Assembly: GCA_007922305.1 (NCBI GenBank)
Contig: ML677341.1
Span: 66,544,409-66,608,408 of the forward strand
Length of the DNA: 64,000 nucleotides
Reading direction: 5' to 3'
Source of the DNA: Dermatemys mawii
Taxonomy: Eukaryota > Chordata > Testudines > Dermatemydidae
Shown here: positions 1-11,072 of the stretch, in pieces
How positions within the stretch are numbered: the stretch's first letter is position 1
Layout: every line of letters starts with the position of its first letter
Position numbers and translations under genes: made by a program
The notes under the pieces: model-generated
Seen by the model: only the letters and a program-made list of their open reading frames with translations
Database searches by the model: none
Told to the model about the DNA's origin: nothing

Positions 1-24
1 AGGGTATCGGGACAAAGCTAACTG

Positions 25-125
25 GGTCAGGGACTGTCTTTTTATTCTGTGTTTGCACAGTGCCTAGCACAATGTGGTCCTAGGACTATGGTAATACAAA
101 GAAATATAATAATAATAATAATGGG
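25..125 (+). repeat. L2-like 3' tail with AAT microsatellite
   Basis: The segment reads through a 'gcacagtgcctagcacaatg' core and ends in an (AAT)n run at about 108-121. This resembles the 3' end of L2-type LINEs, which carry a 'cagcgcctagcac' block and a short repeated tail. Related copies in this window lie at 25664-25762 and 27876-28003 (plus) and 22042-22145 and 46465-46555 (minus). Only the tail is present, as expected for a 5'-truncated insertion. The family name is from memory of consensus sequences. Confidence 0.6.
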
Positions 126-129
126 GCAA

Positions 130-1715
130 TAAAGAATGGAAGAAGCCTTAGCTCCCATATTTTCATAGTAAAGTCCATAACCACGCATTTCTGAAGCCAA
201 CTATGCAATTTACAGAATCAAGGAAGGCACTTCCACATTCCCTAGCCCACTTTGTTTCCTCAAAAGCATGCATGACCTTATTATACTCTTCACAAATTCA
301 GCTGCTCAAAGTGTTTGGGAGATAAGTAGTTAGAGAAGGAACATGCAGAAAGCTTCAAGTGCCAGAATATTTAACAATATAGGACTTGTTCTATTCCTAG
401 TTCACGCAAAAGTTTTAAGAGGCCACAAAATGATGGAACCTACAATTCCCTCCACAAAAGAGGGAGAGGAGGCAGCACCACACAAGTAATACATAACACG
501 TGTATGCTGCAGGCAGTGTTTATTGGTGGAATGATGCACACACAAAGCAAGCAGTGTTTCTGGTAAAGGGGATTATGAGGAAACAGAATTATGTGTTTAG
601 CTCCACAGGACATAGAAACTGCATTAAAGGCACCATTACCAATCAGATGCAGTAAGTAGTTCTTTTCATTACCTCCATTTGAAAGAAGATGGAAGGAGGA
701 GGTGAGTTCCAGACTATATTTTCATAATGCAAACAAGTCTAGAGATATACCATTTAAGGTTCTAGCCAATCTAATGCTGCTCTTTCTTGAGTGTCCCTCG
801 CTACTCTCACACATATACTACTACATCCTCCATGGGCTGTCGCATAAACACATGGACTCCATTATCCTACAGTATATTCACTGACTATATTTAATTTTTC
901 TTGGCTGAGTACAGACAAAAAACCCTAATCCAACCACCCCATTCCCTGCTTCATGCCATGCACCTTTCCCAACCCTAAAGTAAGATACAGCTCTTTAATG
1001 TAGCAGTTAAATGAACACAGAACTTCCATAGCTCCATGAAATGTTATCTCTGCATTATTCTCAAAAAACACACTTCATTTCTCAGTTTGTATATTCACAT
1101 TCAGTGTAAATCTGTGTGTCCATTTTTGTCCTGATATTGGCAACTTCACTTAAAGAATATGAAATTAAAAGTGGCATATATAGTACTGGTGACTAGTAGA
1201 TTAATGAAAACTACAGGAAGATAAGAGAATTTAATTACTTTATAAAATTCACTTGTATGGTGATGTTTATGAGAAAACAACGTGAAATCATTCTACCCAT
1301 CCATCAAGTCATTTTTAAAGTTCAAATTTCTCATAAGCATTCAGACTGACTTACTGTTCTCAAAGATACACTCTAATTCCATCCTTTTTCAGTTTTCTCC
1401 CTTGAAAATACTGTATGACACTATCCACAATTCATAACTCCAGACACTTCCATTGCTTTTCTTGTCTATTCAAGAAGTGACCTTTTAAAAATAAGTGACT
1501 AGGGAATGGGAGTAGGATTTACAAATGCCATGCAGGATATTTGGAGAAACTAAAAGGATATTAAGGCACATAGAGGGGAACCCACATTCTGTACTTCTAC
1601 ATATAGAGGGCAGATTTTCAGCCCCGGCTCTGGCTGCTTTGTATTGCCTCTGGAGCACAAAGTAGCTGGAGGGCAGCAGAAGATTCTCTTTGACAAAACA
1701 GAATCCTTACTTTAT
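130..1715. other. no feature recognised (AT-rich single-copy-like DNA)
   Basis: No open frame with recognisable protein similarity and no clear repeat. Short ORFs occur at chance frequency. It reads as old non-coding DNA. Confidence 0.5.
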
Positions 1716-1719
1716 AGAA

Positions 1720-1928
1720 ATGGGAGGCAGGGTGACTAAGTGGATGGGGATGGACTGGGAATCAGACTGGTTCTGTTCCTACCTCTTCAACTGTTTGATC
1801 TTGGGCAAATCATTTTTTCTCTGTGTGTTTTCATTGCCCCATCCTTAAAGTGCAGACAATGGCACCTGCTTTGTGAAGACCTTTAAGATCAATGGATGAA
1901 AAGTGCTACTATATTCAGTACTTTATTG
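1720..1928 (+). repeat. MIR-type (CORE) SINE
   Basis: The order of blocks matches MIR: a tRNA-derived head around 1735-1770 ('gggaatcagactggttctg'), then 'tgatcttgggcaaatcattt' and 'cattgccccatccttaaagtg', and a tail with 'gatcaatggatgaaaagtgct' and 'ttattgtc'. The 'cttgggcaaatca' block is diagnostic. Divergence is high, consistent with the age of the family. Confidence 0.75.
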
Positions 1929-2174
1929 TCGGCAGAAGAACTACTATGCACAGTATCCAGTGCTGGCAGAGGCAGAATCATTGGAAAAGCAGAGGTCTCC
2001 TCTCCTCCCACAATGGGAACTTTTGTTCCCTACACAGAGTATTGAGTATTCATACGAGTTTTAACATGCACTCAAAAGCCTTTTCCCCAAAGGTCACCAG
2101 CTGAAGCAACCATCTCCAGCAAAACATTTATGCGAAGGAGCCTATCAGTGCCACTTCTAGTCAGACAGGTAATG

Positions 2175-2374
2175 GGACATAGGCGCTGACTTTACCCGGT
2201 GCCAGGGGGTGCTCGCCCTCTCCTGCCCCCCACTGGAGCCAGTCCCACCACCACTGCAACGCTCCCCGGCAGGAGCAGCAGGCCGGAGTGCTAGCACAGC
2301 CTTCCCTACCCAGCCCTCCATACCATTCTGCAACTCTGATGTGGCCCTTGGGCCAAAAAGTTTGCCCACCCCTG
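2175..2374. mobile_element. composite of two hAT-type MITE fragments
   Basis: The left part (2178-2215) carries 'cataggcgctgactttacc' followed by 'ggtgcc', which matches in reverse the right end of the element ending at 24424. The right part ends with 'aaagtttgcccacccctg' (2358-2374), matching the right terminus of the intact hAT MITE at 31810-32168, including the 'gatgtggccctt.ggccaaaa' block. The GC-rich centre is typical of these elements. The second element has no matching left end, so it is truncated or recombined with the first. The long minus-strand ORF here is a by-product of GC richness. Confidence 0.65.
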
Positions 2375-2379
2375 GTGTA

Positions 2380-2840
2380 GACACTGTGTAGCTGACATTG
2401 CCTGTTGATGCCTTTGACAGCCCGAGCCCTGCCGCCCCGTACGGGACTCACAGCTGGAGCCCCACCACCACATGCATCAGTGTAAGTGCACCACCGACAG
2501 AAAGTGGGACACAAAGAGCCAATTTAATTACTGCGGCGGTTCTAGGTTGGCCTAACTCAAATAGACTTAATTTTGTATTGTAGACTCCCCCTTAGGCACG
2601 TTCTTCACTTCACACAAAAACATTCACAAGATTGGGATCTTAGACCGTAAATTCTTCTAGGTAGGGAATGTCAAATTCATTAGTCTGTAAAGTACCATGG
2701 TACTGCATAGATAATATAGTGCTAAAGGTATGACATCAATTATTTCCATAGCAATAGACAGTGATGTGAAACACAGTATTAGGACTTCTTTGCAAGTCAG
2801 CCAGAAAATGACACTGGATTGTGAGGGGATAGGGAAATTA
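2380..2840. other. no feature recognised
   Basis: Partly GC-rich sequence next to the MITE remnant (to about 2510), then AT-rich DNA. No domain or repeat identified. Confidence 0.4.
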
Positions 2841-2942
2841 TTGGCAACATAAGTGAGACTGAATCTCCTCTCACTAATGTGACTTCAATGGAGTTACTTA
2901 CTCCTGATTTACACTGGAGTAAGTGACAGGATAACAAGACCC
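2841..2942. repeat. short palindromic repeat, type B (spliced-looking 'taagtgagactgaatc')
   Basis: The ends are imperfect inverted copies around a centre of 'gacttcaatggagttact'. The left end has 'taagtgagactgaatc' and the right end 'cactggagtaagtgacagg'. The same family appears at 3488-3613, 10990-11072, 39476-39575 and 53624-53733. No coding potential. Confidence 0.55.
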
Positions 2943-3487
2943 AAGTTCCTTTAGCACTAACAAAAGGAACACTGACGACAAATGGTACTTTTCTCTTCCC
3001 AGTTTAGTTCAGTCTGGTATGAAACCCCTCCTTTAAAATGACATGAACACAAAGCAATGTTAAGTATGTAAGCTAGCAGGCTAATAAGCTGTTTAATGAG
3101 CCATTAAATAAATGTGTCCAATAGCTCATTTAAAATCAGCATAATCAAAACAGGACCCTCATTAGTTGCAGCTCTTAACCGGCCAAGGCCCAAACATGTG
3201 ACATAGGGCTCTGAATTGTGTGAAAAGGACCTGAAACAGTTGCTATTAGTATTGGAGAGGCCAACACGCATATCCATTATGTTTAACCTGCATGAAGTTC
3301 CCAATAACCTGACTTTCATGATTTTTTAAAGCTAGTAAACTACAACAGTAACAAACAGCAGCAGCAGTCTGTATGGGAGTAAGTAAACTTGTGTCTCAAA
3401 TGAAGGGGAGCCATTCTTCTTAATGCAGTTTTATATCTCCGAGATCCAGGATACAGGTTTTTTTACAGCTAATTTAACTGAAAAAAA

Positions 3488-3613
3488 ATTAGGGTTCAAT
3501 TCTACTTTTGTCACACCTGTGTAAATCCAGAATAACTGCACTGAAATTAAAAGAGTTACTCCAGATTTGTGTGTCTGCAAATGTGGTGCAAATCTGGTCC
3601 TTGGTCCCCAAAG
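3488..3613. repeat. short palindromic repeat, type B
   Basis: Contains 'cacacctgtgtaaatccaga', a centre with 'gaaattaaaagagttactcc', and an inverted right half 'gtggtgcaaatctggtcc'. The two halves pair imperfectly, as in the related copy at 2841-2942. Confidence 0.5.
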
Positions 3614-4025
3614 CAATCTATTGATTCCCCTTGGGACAGTCTGTTCTTGCTGGATTGACAAAATGGAAAACTAATGGAAGCCCAGTCCTGCCTGTATTCT
3701 GTAATACACTAATAATTTCAAACGTGCATTTCAGATAGAAAGCATAATTAAAAGTCCAGTGAAAATATACTGTTAATTTGAGCAACAGAAGTCATTTCCT
3801 CCATCCCATCCCCAAACAAATGCTTTTTAAAAATACACAATATTATTCTATATTACTCATCCAAACTCTGCAATTTATAATAAAGTTGCCACAGAATCGG
3901 AGCCAGGAAGGTGTAATCCTATTTTTTTTTATTTAATATGATGCTTTGCATTGTTTTCTTTGGGCCTTTACAAGCCTGTTTATTGGAATTAAGTTTGTCT
4001 TACTTTCATGTACAAGGAAGTTTCT
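3614..4025. other. no feature recognised
   Basis: AT-rich DNA with a T-run at about 3921-3928. No repeat or coding signal recognised. Confidence 0.4.
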
Positions 4026-4092
4026 GTGGGTGAAATCCTGACCTCACTGATGTCAATGGAAGTTTTGCAAATCACTTTAATAAGGCCAGGGG
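4026..4092. repeat. short palindromic repeat, type E (tgaagtcaatgg)
   Basis: 'gtgaaatcctgacctcactg' followed by 'atgtcaatggaagttttgc' and a weak inverted half ending 'aaggccagggg'. This is the widespread 'ggcctcactgaagtcaatgggagttttgcc' type, also at 5553-5614, 39206-39284, 44319-44402, 51060-51130 and 59812-59880. Confidence 0.5.
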
Positions 4093-4125
4093 CTCACTAT
4101 ATATTTCCACTAGAAATTCACTTAC

Positions 4126-4254
4126 TATTAAGGGCCCTATCCCACAATACCTATAAACATGAATAGCTTAATGCACATAAGTACTCTTATGAGATTACTC
4201 CAGTGTTTAAAATGAAATGTGTATGAGTGCTTTGTAGAAGCAGGGCCATATTTT
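4126..4254. repeat. short palindromic repeat, type A (aagggccctatcc ... agcagggcc)
   Basis: Left end 'taagggccctatcccacaat', internal 'cttaatgcacataagtac', right half 'gtgctttgtagaagcagggcc'. The ends and inner blocks are imperfect inverted copies. Relatives lie at 29997-30112 and 61890-62007. Confidence 0.5.
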
Positions 4255-5552
4255 TGATTGACAGATTCACATAGACTTAGATTTGGTGTGGTTTAAAAAT
4301 GTGTATGATTCACCACAAAGTGATAAGATATTGCCTCATTCCATTCTGGCACCATAACCTATATTCAGATGGCCTAGGAATTAATAAAGGTTTTAGGCAG
4401 AAACCAAAAGAAATCTCAGCTAGAGGAAATGACATTTAAACACAATACTAATAATCATGAGAATATGAATTATTTATTATATTTAAAATTTAATCCAGTG
4501 CTGGTTTGGGCTGGCTCTTTGCTTCGTTGAAGGCTCAAGAGTTCTTTTTTGATATGCAAGGCTTATATATCTAACAGTAAAAAATTATGTCCTTCTTCAT
4601 GAAGTGAAGTTGACAGTCTCAATACATGTCACATCCTCTGCAATTTACCAGTGAATTCTAGCTGCTGTTAAGAACATCAATCCAGATGATCTCCTCCAAA
4701 AAATTGAGAGAGTAGGCTCTGGGGAAGGAAATATCCATGGTTCTCCCTCAGACAATCATTCCATGACAGATAGGGCATGCCCTTTCACAGAAAAGTCTGC
4801 TTGACTAGCCCCCAAACCTGGTAGATCCCAGGGGATCAGCAGGAGACCAGGTCCCCGTCCTACCCACACTTCACATGCAGTCTCCAGCCCAGATTCTAGA
4901 CAGCATGCAGAGGCATTAGCGGAGTCTTGAAAGGTGGAAGGAGGTGGTGAATGAAGGCAGCATGCAGGTAGCTAAATTCCTCTTCTTGAGAGAGGGAAGA
5001 TCTGCTCATGGAAGATACCCTCCATGCATGGGTCCAGGAGCTGGATCTGTCCTTTTGGTCTGTCTCAAGTATAAAGCATCATGTTTCCTGAACTTGCTTA
5101 TAAAAGCACTGTTTCCTGACTAACCTTCTGCTTCAGTGCTGCTGGGGAGATCTAAAGCTGCTTTTTGAATTAAACTTAGCAGGAAAAGAAAAACATAGAA
5201 GTATGTAAACGAATCTTTGTGCCAAAAAGGAGATCTTAAGGAGAGAAATGAATACAAATGTTTCAGACAGTGCTGGTGGTGATTCCATTGAGGAAAACAT
5301 GGTAGATAGGGGGAAAGGTGCCTTTCAGTCCAGTGATAAGTAGTTAGTTCATCATTTGCACATCTAACAAAAGTTACTAAGCTATAAAAACTCAGAGCTG
5401 CTTCCCCCCCGCCCCTTAAGTCTTGCACAACCACTGAATTTTAGGTCTAATTAGTAAAGATTTCCACCATCCCCATCCCTCTTGTATTTTGAGAGCAACT
5501 TGCAGGTTTGGACATATTTTGCACTATCTTCAGCAGCCACTTGCAACAACCT
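4255..5552. other. no feature recognised
   Basis: Mixed AT-rich DNA. The 104-codon minus-strand ORF at 5120-5434 has no recognisable domain and no codon or splice context supporting it. Confidence 0.4.
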
Positions 5553-5614
5553 GGGATGAAATATGGCTCCACTGAAGTCCATAATTTCCCCCTGGAGTCA
5601 GGATTTCACACCAG
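5553..5614. repeat. short palindromic repeat, type E
   Basis: 'gatgaaatatggctccactg' and 'aagtccataatttccccctg' followed by 'gagtcaggatttcacacc' form an imperfect hairpin ('gatgaaat' against 'atttcac'). Confidence 0.5.
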
Positions 5615-5622
5615 GAACCTGA

Positions 5623-5838
5623 AGCCTTGTCTACATTATAAAGTGGACTAGTGGAGACGCGTCTTATACAAGTAAAAGGGTTCTTTGCCAGTATATTTTA
5701 TACCAGTTACCAAAATAATCTATAGGGCACAAGCACTTTTAAGCCAGTGTATAGCTATGTCAGCTAGAGGGTATGATTTTTTCACATTTCTAGCCAACAG
5801 CCCCATGCCAGCAAAACATTTAAGGGTAGACAAGGCCT
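5623..5838. mobile_element. MITE with 'gccttgtctac' terminal inverted repeats
   Basis: Left end 'agccttgtctacatta' and right end 'taagggtagacaaggcct' are inverted copies over about 12 bases. The interior is AT-rich and non-coding. Related ends occur at 15156 (aggccttgtttatg) and 52316 (gggcttgtctacg). The termini resemble the Harbinger-like elements at 9981 and 15692, but I could not define a target-site duplication, so the superfamily is unproven. Confidence 0.6.
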
Positions 5839-6089
5839 AAGAGAAGCAGAATAGTGGAGAACCATCCCTTTTTACAGAAGCCTGAAGGCTCCAGGGGAGT
5901 GATAGAGTAGGAGACATCTAGCAGCATCTTCAGGAGGCTCTGGAGTGAGACAAGACAGAAAGCTCTTTCTCCCTTCCCAAGGCCAGAATGTGTGGGGCTT
6001 CAAATTTATCAAAGGCCAAAGAGAAGCTCTGAAGGACAGATACCGCTCGCTGACACCAACAGCTTTGATTGCTGGATTGGGGCTGGTCT

Positions 6090-6160
6090 GATCTCCTTTG
6101 TAAAGCACGTTTAGATCTGCTGGGAGAAAGCACTATACAAGATCTAAGTATTATATTACA
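6090..6160 (+). repeat. MIR/L2-type SINE 3' tail fragment
   Basis: 'tttgtaaagcacgtttagat' and 'gaaagcactatacaagatct' followed by 'aagtattatatta' matches the 3' part of amniote CORE-SINEs ('gtaaagcgctttgagatc ... cgctatataa ... attatta'). The head is missing. Confidence 0.5.
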
Positions 6161-9064
6161 AATATCATCGTTATCTGAGCTTTGGCATTGCCACTGATCT
6201 TGCTAGGGTAGCTCCTCCTCATTTTTTTGTAACCACCGCAGGCATGTAAATGTAATAGGTCTTGGGGAGATCTGTAGACAAGAATGTCATTCTCAACAAG
6301 AATCCTGCATGTACATGCCTGTAAATCAGTACAAAAATTGATAAATCTAATTATAGGTCTGCCAGTCAAATTATTCCATTTAGATCATATGTTAAGAACT
6401 AATATATTACACACATACCCTGGACTTTTTATTTTTATTAACATTGTAAGGAGGGAATTGAATACAACAGCTTTCCTGTTTTGACAATGTAGGCTGATTA
6501 GCACCTACAGGCACTGATATATTTGTCATCGTGAATTTTGTTTAGTAGAAAATCTTACAGCCAGATGTAGAACAGCCTATGGACACATCATATTCTGAGT
6601 TTTGGTAATTAGTGGAGTCATTAGAAAAACAGAATTATAAAGTAATCAGACTTCTTTGTTATTGGGCATTTGCAAATTCTGCCAAAATAATACAATATGT
6701 CTTTCTCAGATTTTAACTGAGTAGAACTCATAATAAACAGAGCAACACAAACTATTCAAAAGACAAACTATTTTCCAATGTACATTTAACAGAAAATTCT
6801 GGTGTAGTGGAGCCAGTTCTGGCTCTCAAATGGCTCCATGGGTTTTTGCTATCTCAAATACACAGGACCCAATTTTTCAGAGTTACTGAGCTGCTGCAGT
6901 TTCCATTGACCTCAACTGCACATTCATCACTACAATTGATCTAAAATCTTTCATTTGAAAGAATTTTCAATGAAGATGAGCCTTTTTTCTAAATGAAAAA
7001 TTTTCACTTCCTTCCACATTTTCAGCAAAATACTCAACACTTTTTGGAGTTTGAAAACTAAAAGTAACTAAAAAATGTTTCTGTCAAAAAAATCAAAACC
7101 AAAATTTAATGTCTTGTGCAAATATTGTCCCACCAAGTCTGTTCAACTCTTTTGAAAATCAGGCCTCATGGCTTTCAGTTACCATGGCCCCATTTGGGGG
7201 ATACTTTACCACTCAAAGGTTCATAATGTCTATGCTTTAAGGGCTAGTGAGCTGACAAGAAGAAGGAGAATGACTATTCATTCATCATTTAAGCCTTCTT
7301 AGTTTTATTTATTAGGAAGTGTACAAGTATGGGCATCACGAACCACCAACCATAGAACAGAGCCACTCTTCCATGACTTTTCCAAACAGAACTTCAATAC
7401 AGGTCTGGCATATTCAAATTCTATTTTCTTATATCTGAAAATTTATGAGTGGAGACGGAATTATGTTCAGGAACAGGTATATGAAACTTCTGAAGGAGCT
7501 CTGTTGATGAGTAACTCAGGATCAGACTTAAGTCTGGGAGAACACTTGTCCTCATGCAGAGTTGAAGTTATACTAGTAAAGGGGAGACAACTAATAGGGA
7601 TTCTTGAGGCATCAAGGACACTGCCAACCTGAGTCTGTAGAAATAAAGCATCTGAGCTAACAGTTGAAACAGCTTTCTAGTTTCGGGACAAAAGCCATTT
7701 ATAGCCACACAACAAAAATCTAAAACATTATTGTAAGATGAATTGGAACAGTTAAGAAAAAAATCTTTACATAGAACTCCAGAACAAGTGACCTAGCAGG
7801 ATACCCATGTCCTTCTGTTCTCTAAATCTGTGTCATCTTCTGAAGACGTCTCAATAAATCTGTGCAAAAATTCCTCCTCTGTAACTAAACTGGAAAATTC
7901 CTCTGATTATGCAGGCACTGTTGGCCCACTACCGAAAATCATAATGAAGGTTTACAAAACACGGTGATAAATAAGTCAAAGACAATCTGTATGCCACTCA
8001 GTTTCTTTGACGTTGAAAAGAGGCAGATCAGTTAAGTCTAACCAACAGGGAATGCTCACATTACTATGCACTGAACAGAGACAAGACAGCACAATGAACA
8101 TTTCAAAATTAAACTTTGTCCCTAAATATTTTAAATTGTTTTAAATAATCTTTCTTTAAGATCAGAATAAAAAACAAATAAATTGTGATCATTGCATTGA
8201 ACAAGATGTTGTTTGGCTCACCGAAAGTCATGCAATGATTTAAAAATATTCAAGGTTAGCAGGCCTAAAGTTTGCCCTCTATCCCCTAATAGGGCATTTT
8301 GTTATTTTATTGATGGATTTTTTTTTTTATTTCATACCTAGCTAGAGCTCAAATCCTGAAATCTTTACACTCTTTTTCACTTTGACAAGACTCCTATTGA
8401 GCCAATGGCTGTCCCCCCAAAGACTTCAGAGTTTGGTTCACTGTATCCGCTCATAACCGTAGTTCTTTGTATGAACATGTTTTTCTCAATCTTTGAGTAT
8501 TCCTTAGCAAAACAGTATCAGCAGCCCAGTATTCATTAACCACCAAGCAGTCAGTAAATCCGTGAGAAAATGCTATCCTCAACAGCTTTTTATATCACAC
8601 CCATCACCATAATAGCTGAATACCTACAGTCCCAGGAATTAAACAGATCCTAGTTAGAAAATTTCAAGATGTTAAAAACAAAACATATATTAAACTATAT
8701 TGCAGAAGATGTTTTATTCTTTTTTCACTATTCACTTTATTTTTATATATTTCGTATACATACGTATCATCACTATAGTATGGCATTTTATAAGTAGATA
8801 AGAGAGAACCATTTGGAGTATAGATTCGGCATAGTGTGATATGCAGGTGGAGTGCCACACCCAAACCAAGCCCCGTAGACTCCAATCTACCAATGACCTG
8901 AACAGTACAGAATCAGATGAAGAACAAACAGTGAGATGCTATGGTAGGCATGAGAATCAACCTCCGGAGATAGAAGGAAGGGTGTACTATTCATGGAGGA
9001 GGGTATTTTCTTCCTCACAGACAGCAGAATAAATGGAATCACTTTGCATGTTATTGGTTGGTTA
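6161..9064. other. no clear feature; AT-rich DNA with weak old repeats
   Basis: No recognisable coding sequence. At 6940-7075 there is a cluster of 'gaaaattttca'-like self-complementary stretches, probably a decayed palindromic repeat. At 7140-7200 the phrase 'cttttgaaaatcaggcc' recalls the type D palindromic family but has no clear partner arm. Confidence 0.4.
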
Positions 9065-9072
9065 CTTAGGGG

Positions 9073-9168
9073 TAGGGTGACCAGATAGCAAAGGTGAAAA
9101 AGCACTCATTAAGAAAAGTCCCAAAAAACAGAACTGTCCCTATAAAAACGGGACATCTGGTCACCCTA
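9073..9168. mobile_element. hAT-type MITE, 96 bp, with 8-bp target duplication
   Basis: The termini are perfect 14-bp inverted repeats (tagggtgaccagat ... atctggtcaccct a). The flanks 9065-9072 (cttagggg) and 9169-9176 (cttagagg) match at 7 of 8 positions, the 8-bp duplication expected for hAT. The interior holds 'aaaaacgggacatctgg'. Larger relatives with the same ends are at 19210-19623 and 46915-47046. Confidence 0.85.
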
Positions 9169-9980
9169 CTTAGAGGAGGAGTTATGATAATTGGGGCTAA
9201 AAATTTACCCTAATTGTGAATTCAACTGTGAAAAGTGAGTGAAAGTTCATAGGATTTCACAATAACCCGTAACAACAAAAGCTAAAGGGAAAAGGTACAA
9301 AAGTAAGACAGAAGGATTGAATTAGTCCAAACAAAAAGGTCTACTGATATAAATCAAGCACTCCATTAATATCATGTTTGGTAAACAAGAAGAGTGTGGA
9401 ATCTGAAATCAGTGAATCAAAATTGGTTGGTCAGAAGTTAGGCCTAGCTGGTGGACAAAAGAATGAGTGGATGGGTTATTCCACCCATCACTCCCTTTTG
9501 GGGTCCTCAAAAAGAGACTTTGGGGGGAAAAGCTAATGGACCATCAGAGCGACGGGATGACAACTAACTGAAAGAAAGGAAGCGAATGAGCCTTAGCATT
9601 ATGGCTGACACCCCCACATCGTCTCTTGGGCCATAAGACTTTCTTTCTCTTTATCCTGAAAGATATCTTGACCAGGCCAGAGACAGGGCCTGTGATGATA
9701 TTGTCACCTTCACCGACTCCAGATAAATCCTGAATATCACTTCTGATGTGAATCTTTGTCTGCACCGCCATCCCCCTGCCACGCTCATGTACCCTTTTCT
9801 TTTCCTGCCTTGTTTCTTCTCTTTCCATATCTTTCCTTTTTCCTTCTGTTTAATAACAGTCTGGCTTAGTCAGCTAAGATTGCACATTTGGCAACAATAC
9901 TGTAAGCCTGTGACCAGAGAGACAACTAAAAGCAATGCCCCAAACAATTCAATGCTGGTACAAGTTTGCCAGATCTCAGA

Positions 9981-10355
9981 GGGTATGTTTACACTGCAAT
10001 AAAAGACCAACAGTGTTGAATCTCAGATCTCAAGACAACTGATTTGGGTTCGTGGAGCTCATACTATGGGGCTGAAAATACCATTCAGGCTTGGGCTGGA
10101 GCCCAGGCTCTGAGACCCTCCCCATCACTGGGTTTCAAAGCTGGGGCTGCAATCTACACATAGAATCATGGAAATGTAGGGCTAGAAAGGACTTTGAGAA
10201 GTTAGCAAGTCTAGCCCCCTATGTTGTAGCAAGACCTAGTAAACCTAAGCTATCCCTGACAGGTGTTTGGCCAACTTGTTTTTAAAAGCTTCCGATGATG
10301 ACCCAGGCTCTGAGACTCGGCGCTGCAGGTTTCTCTCTGCAGTGTAGACATACCC
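9981..10355. mobile_element. PIF/Harbinger-like MITE, 3-bp duplication, with a CR1 scrap inside
   Basis: The terminal inverted repeats match at 17 of 18 bases (gggtatgtttacactgca and its inverse, gggtatgtctacactgca). The flanks are AGA at 9978-9980 and AGA at 10356-10358. A 3-bp duplication fits PIF/Harbinger better than hAT. The homologous copy at 52670-52685 reads straight through as an empty site ('ctcagagagaggctg'), which supports the boundaries. The interior repeats 'agcccaggctctgagac' (10101) as 'acccaggctctgagact' (10301), and holds a CR1 fragment between them. Confidence 0.8.
10159..10300 (-). repeat. CR1 LINE 3' fragment nested in MITE
   Basis: Begins 'catagaatcatggaaatg' and continues 'gggctagaaaggactttgag', 'tctagccccctatgttgtag' and 'ctatccctgacaggtgtttg'. 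This is the inverse of the CR1 3' end, so the LINE is on the minus strand. It lies wholly inside the Harbinger-like MITE and is therefore younger than that insertion, unless the family acquired it earlier. Confidence 0.8.
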
Positions 10356-10989
10356 AGAGTAGCCAATAAGACCATATGTTATGCCTCTGTTTTTCCAGCA
10401 GTGAGATTGCAAATAAGAGTCAACACCAGAGCAGAAGCTGCACTTTCTATCTCTGCTATTCTTTTTTCCCCTCTCTTGTGTATGGTTGTCTTGTCTTGCC
10501 TTCTAGGAAACAGGATAGGAGATGAACAGAAGTAGCCACAGCAGCAGCTCCAGGCCAGCTTCACTTTTTCCCTTTTCCCCCCAAGGAATGTTACTACTGT
10601 CAAAAAAGGAGAGAGGCCAGGTGGAGTGAAAGGGAGGGTCAGGGAGGCTGGGGTGGGTGGGAATGTTTCCTTCTAAAAACTCTCTCCAGCTAAAGGGAAG
10701 AAGAGGTGTTGTTAAAATGAAAACCTTACTTAATACTTTACATATCAAATGCTTTAACTGGTTTCCTTCTTTTCTGTATCTTTAATAAAAGGTTGAAAGG
10801 ATGTTTAATGGTGTGTTTGCCATGGTACTAAGCAGGCTGAAGTCTCTGCATACCAAACTCCAAAACTCCTTTAAAACTATTTAATGTTGGATAGTGAATG
10901 GTCTGTGTTAATATCTTTAGCCCATATATGTCATCAAAATTAATACAAACAGAGTTTGAATTGATTCTTAGTAATTATAGTCATTGGAT

Positions 10990-11072
10990 CAGATAATCAG
11001 GTGGTATAAAACTGACCCATTAACTTCAGTGGAATTTCACCAATTGATACCAGCTAAGGATCTGATCCTGCA
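10990..11072. repeat. short palindromic repeat, type B
   Basis: Left arm 'gatcagataatcaggtggta' and right arm 'gataccagctaaggatctga' are imperfect inverted copies around 'cccattaacttcagtggaat'. Confidence 0.55.

Larger units (their letters stand above)
9390..10980 (+). repeat. long unclassified interspersed repeat, copy 1
   Basis: Several blocks match, in order, the region at about 51640-53420: 'atggctgaca.cccccac' with 'gtctcttggg' (9601-9630 against 51956-51985), 'gtttgccagatctcagag' (9965 against 52663), 'atgttatgcctc' (10375 against 52688), 'ccaggcc..cttcac', and a terminal 'taaaggg.aa' block (10690 against 53318). An AATAAA sits at 10784-10789. Two diverged copies of one transposon explain this, either a LINE or a long LTR, but I cannot name it. 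The boundaries are approximate. It is interrupted by the MITE at 9981-10355. Confidence 0.6.
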
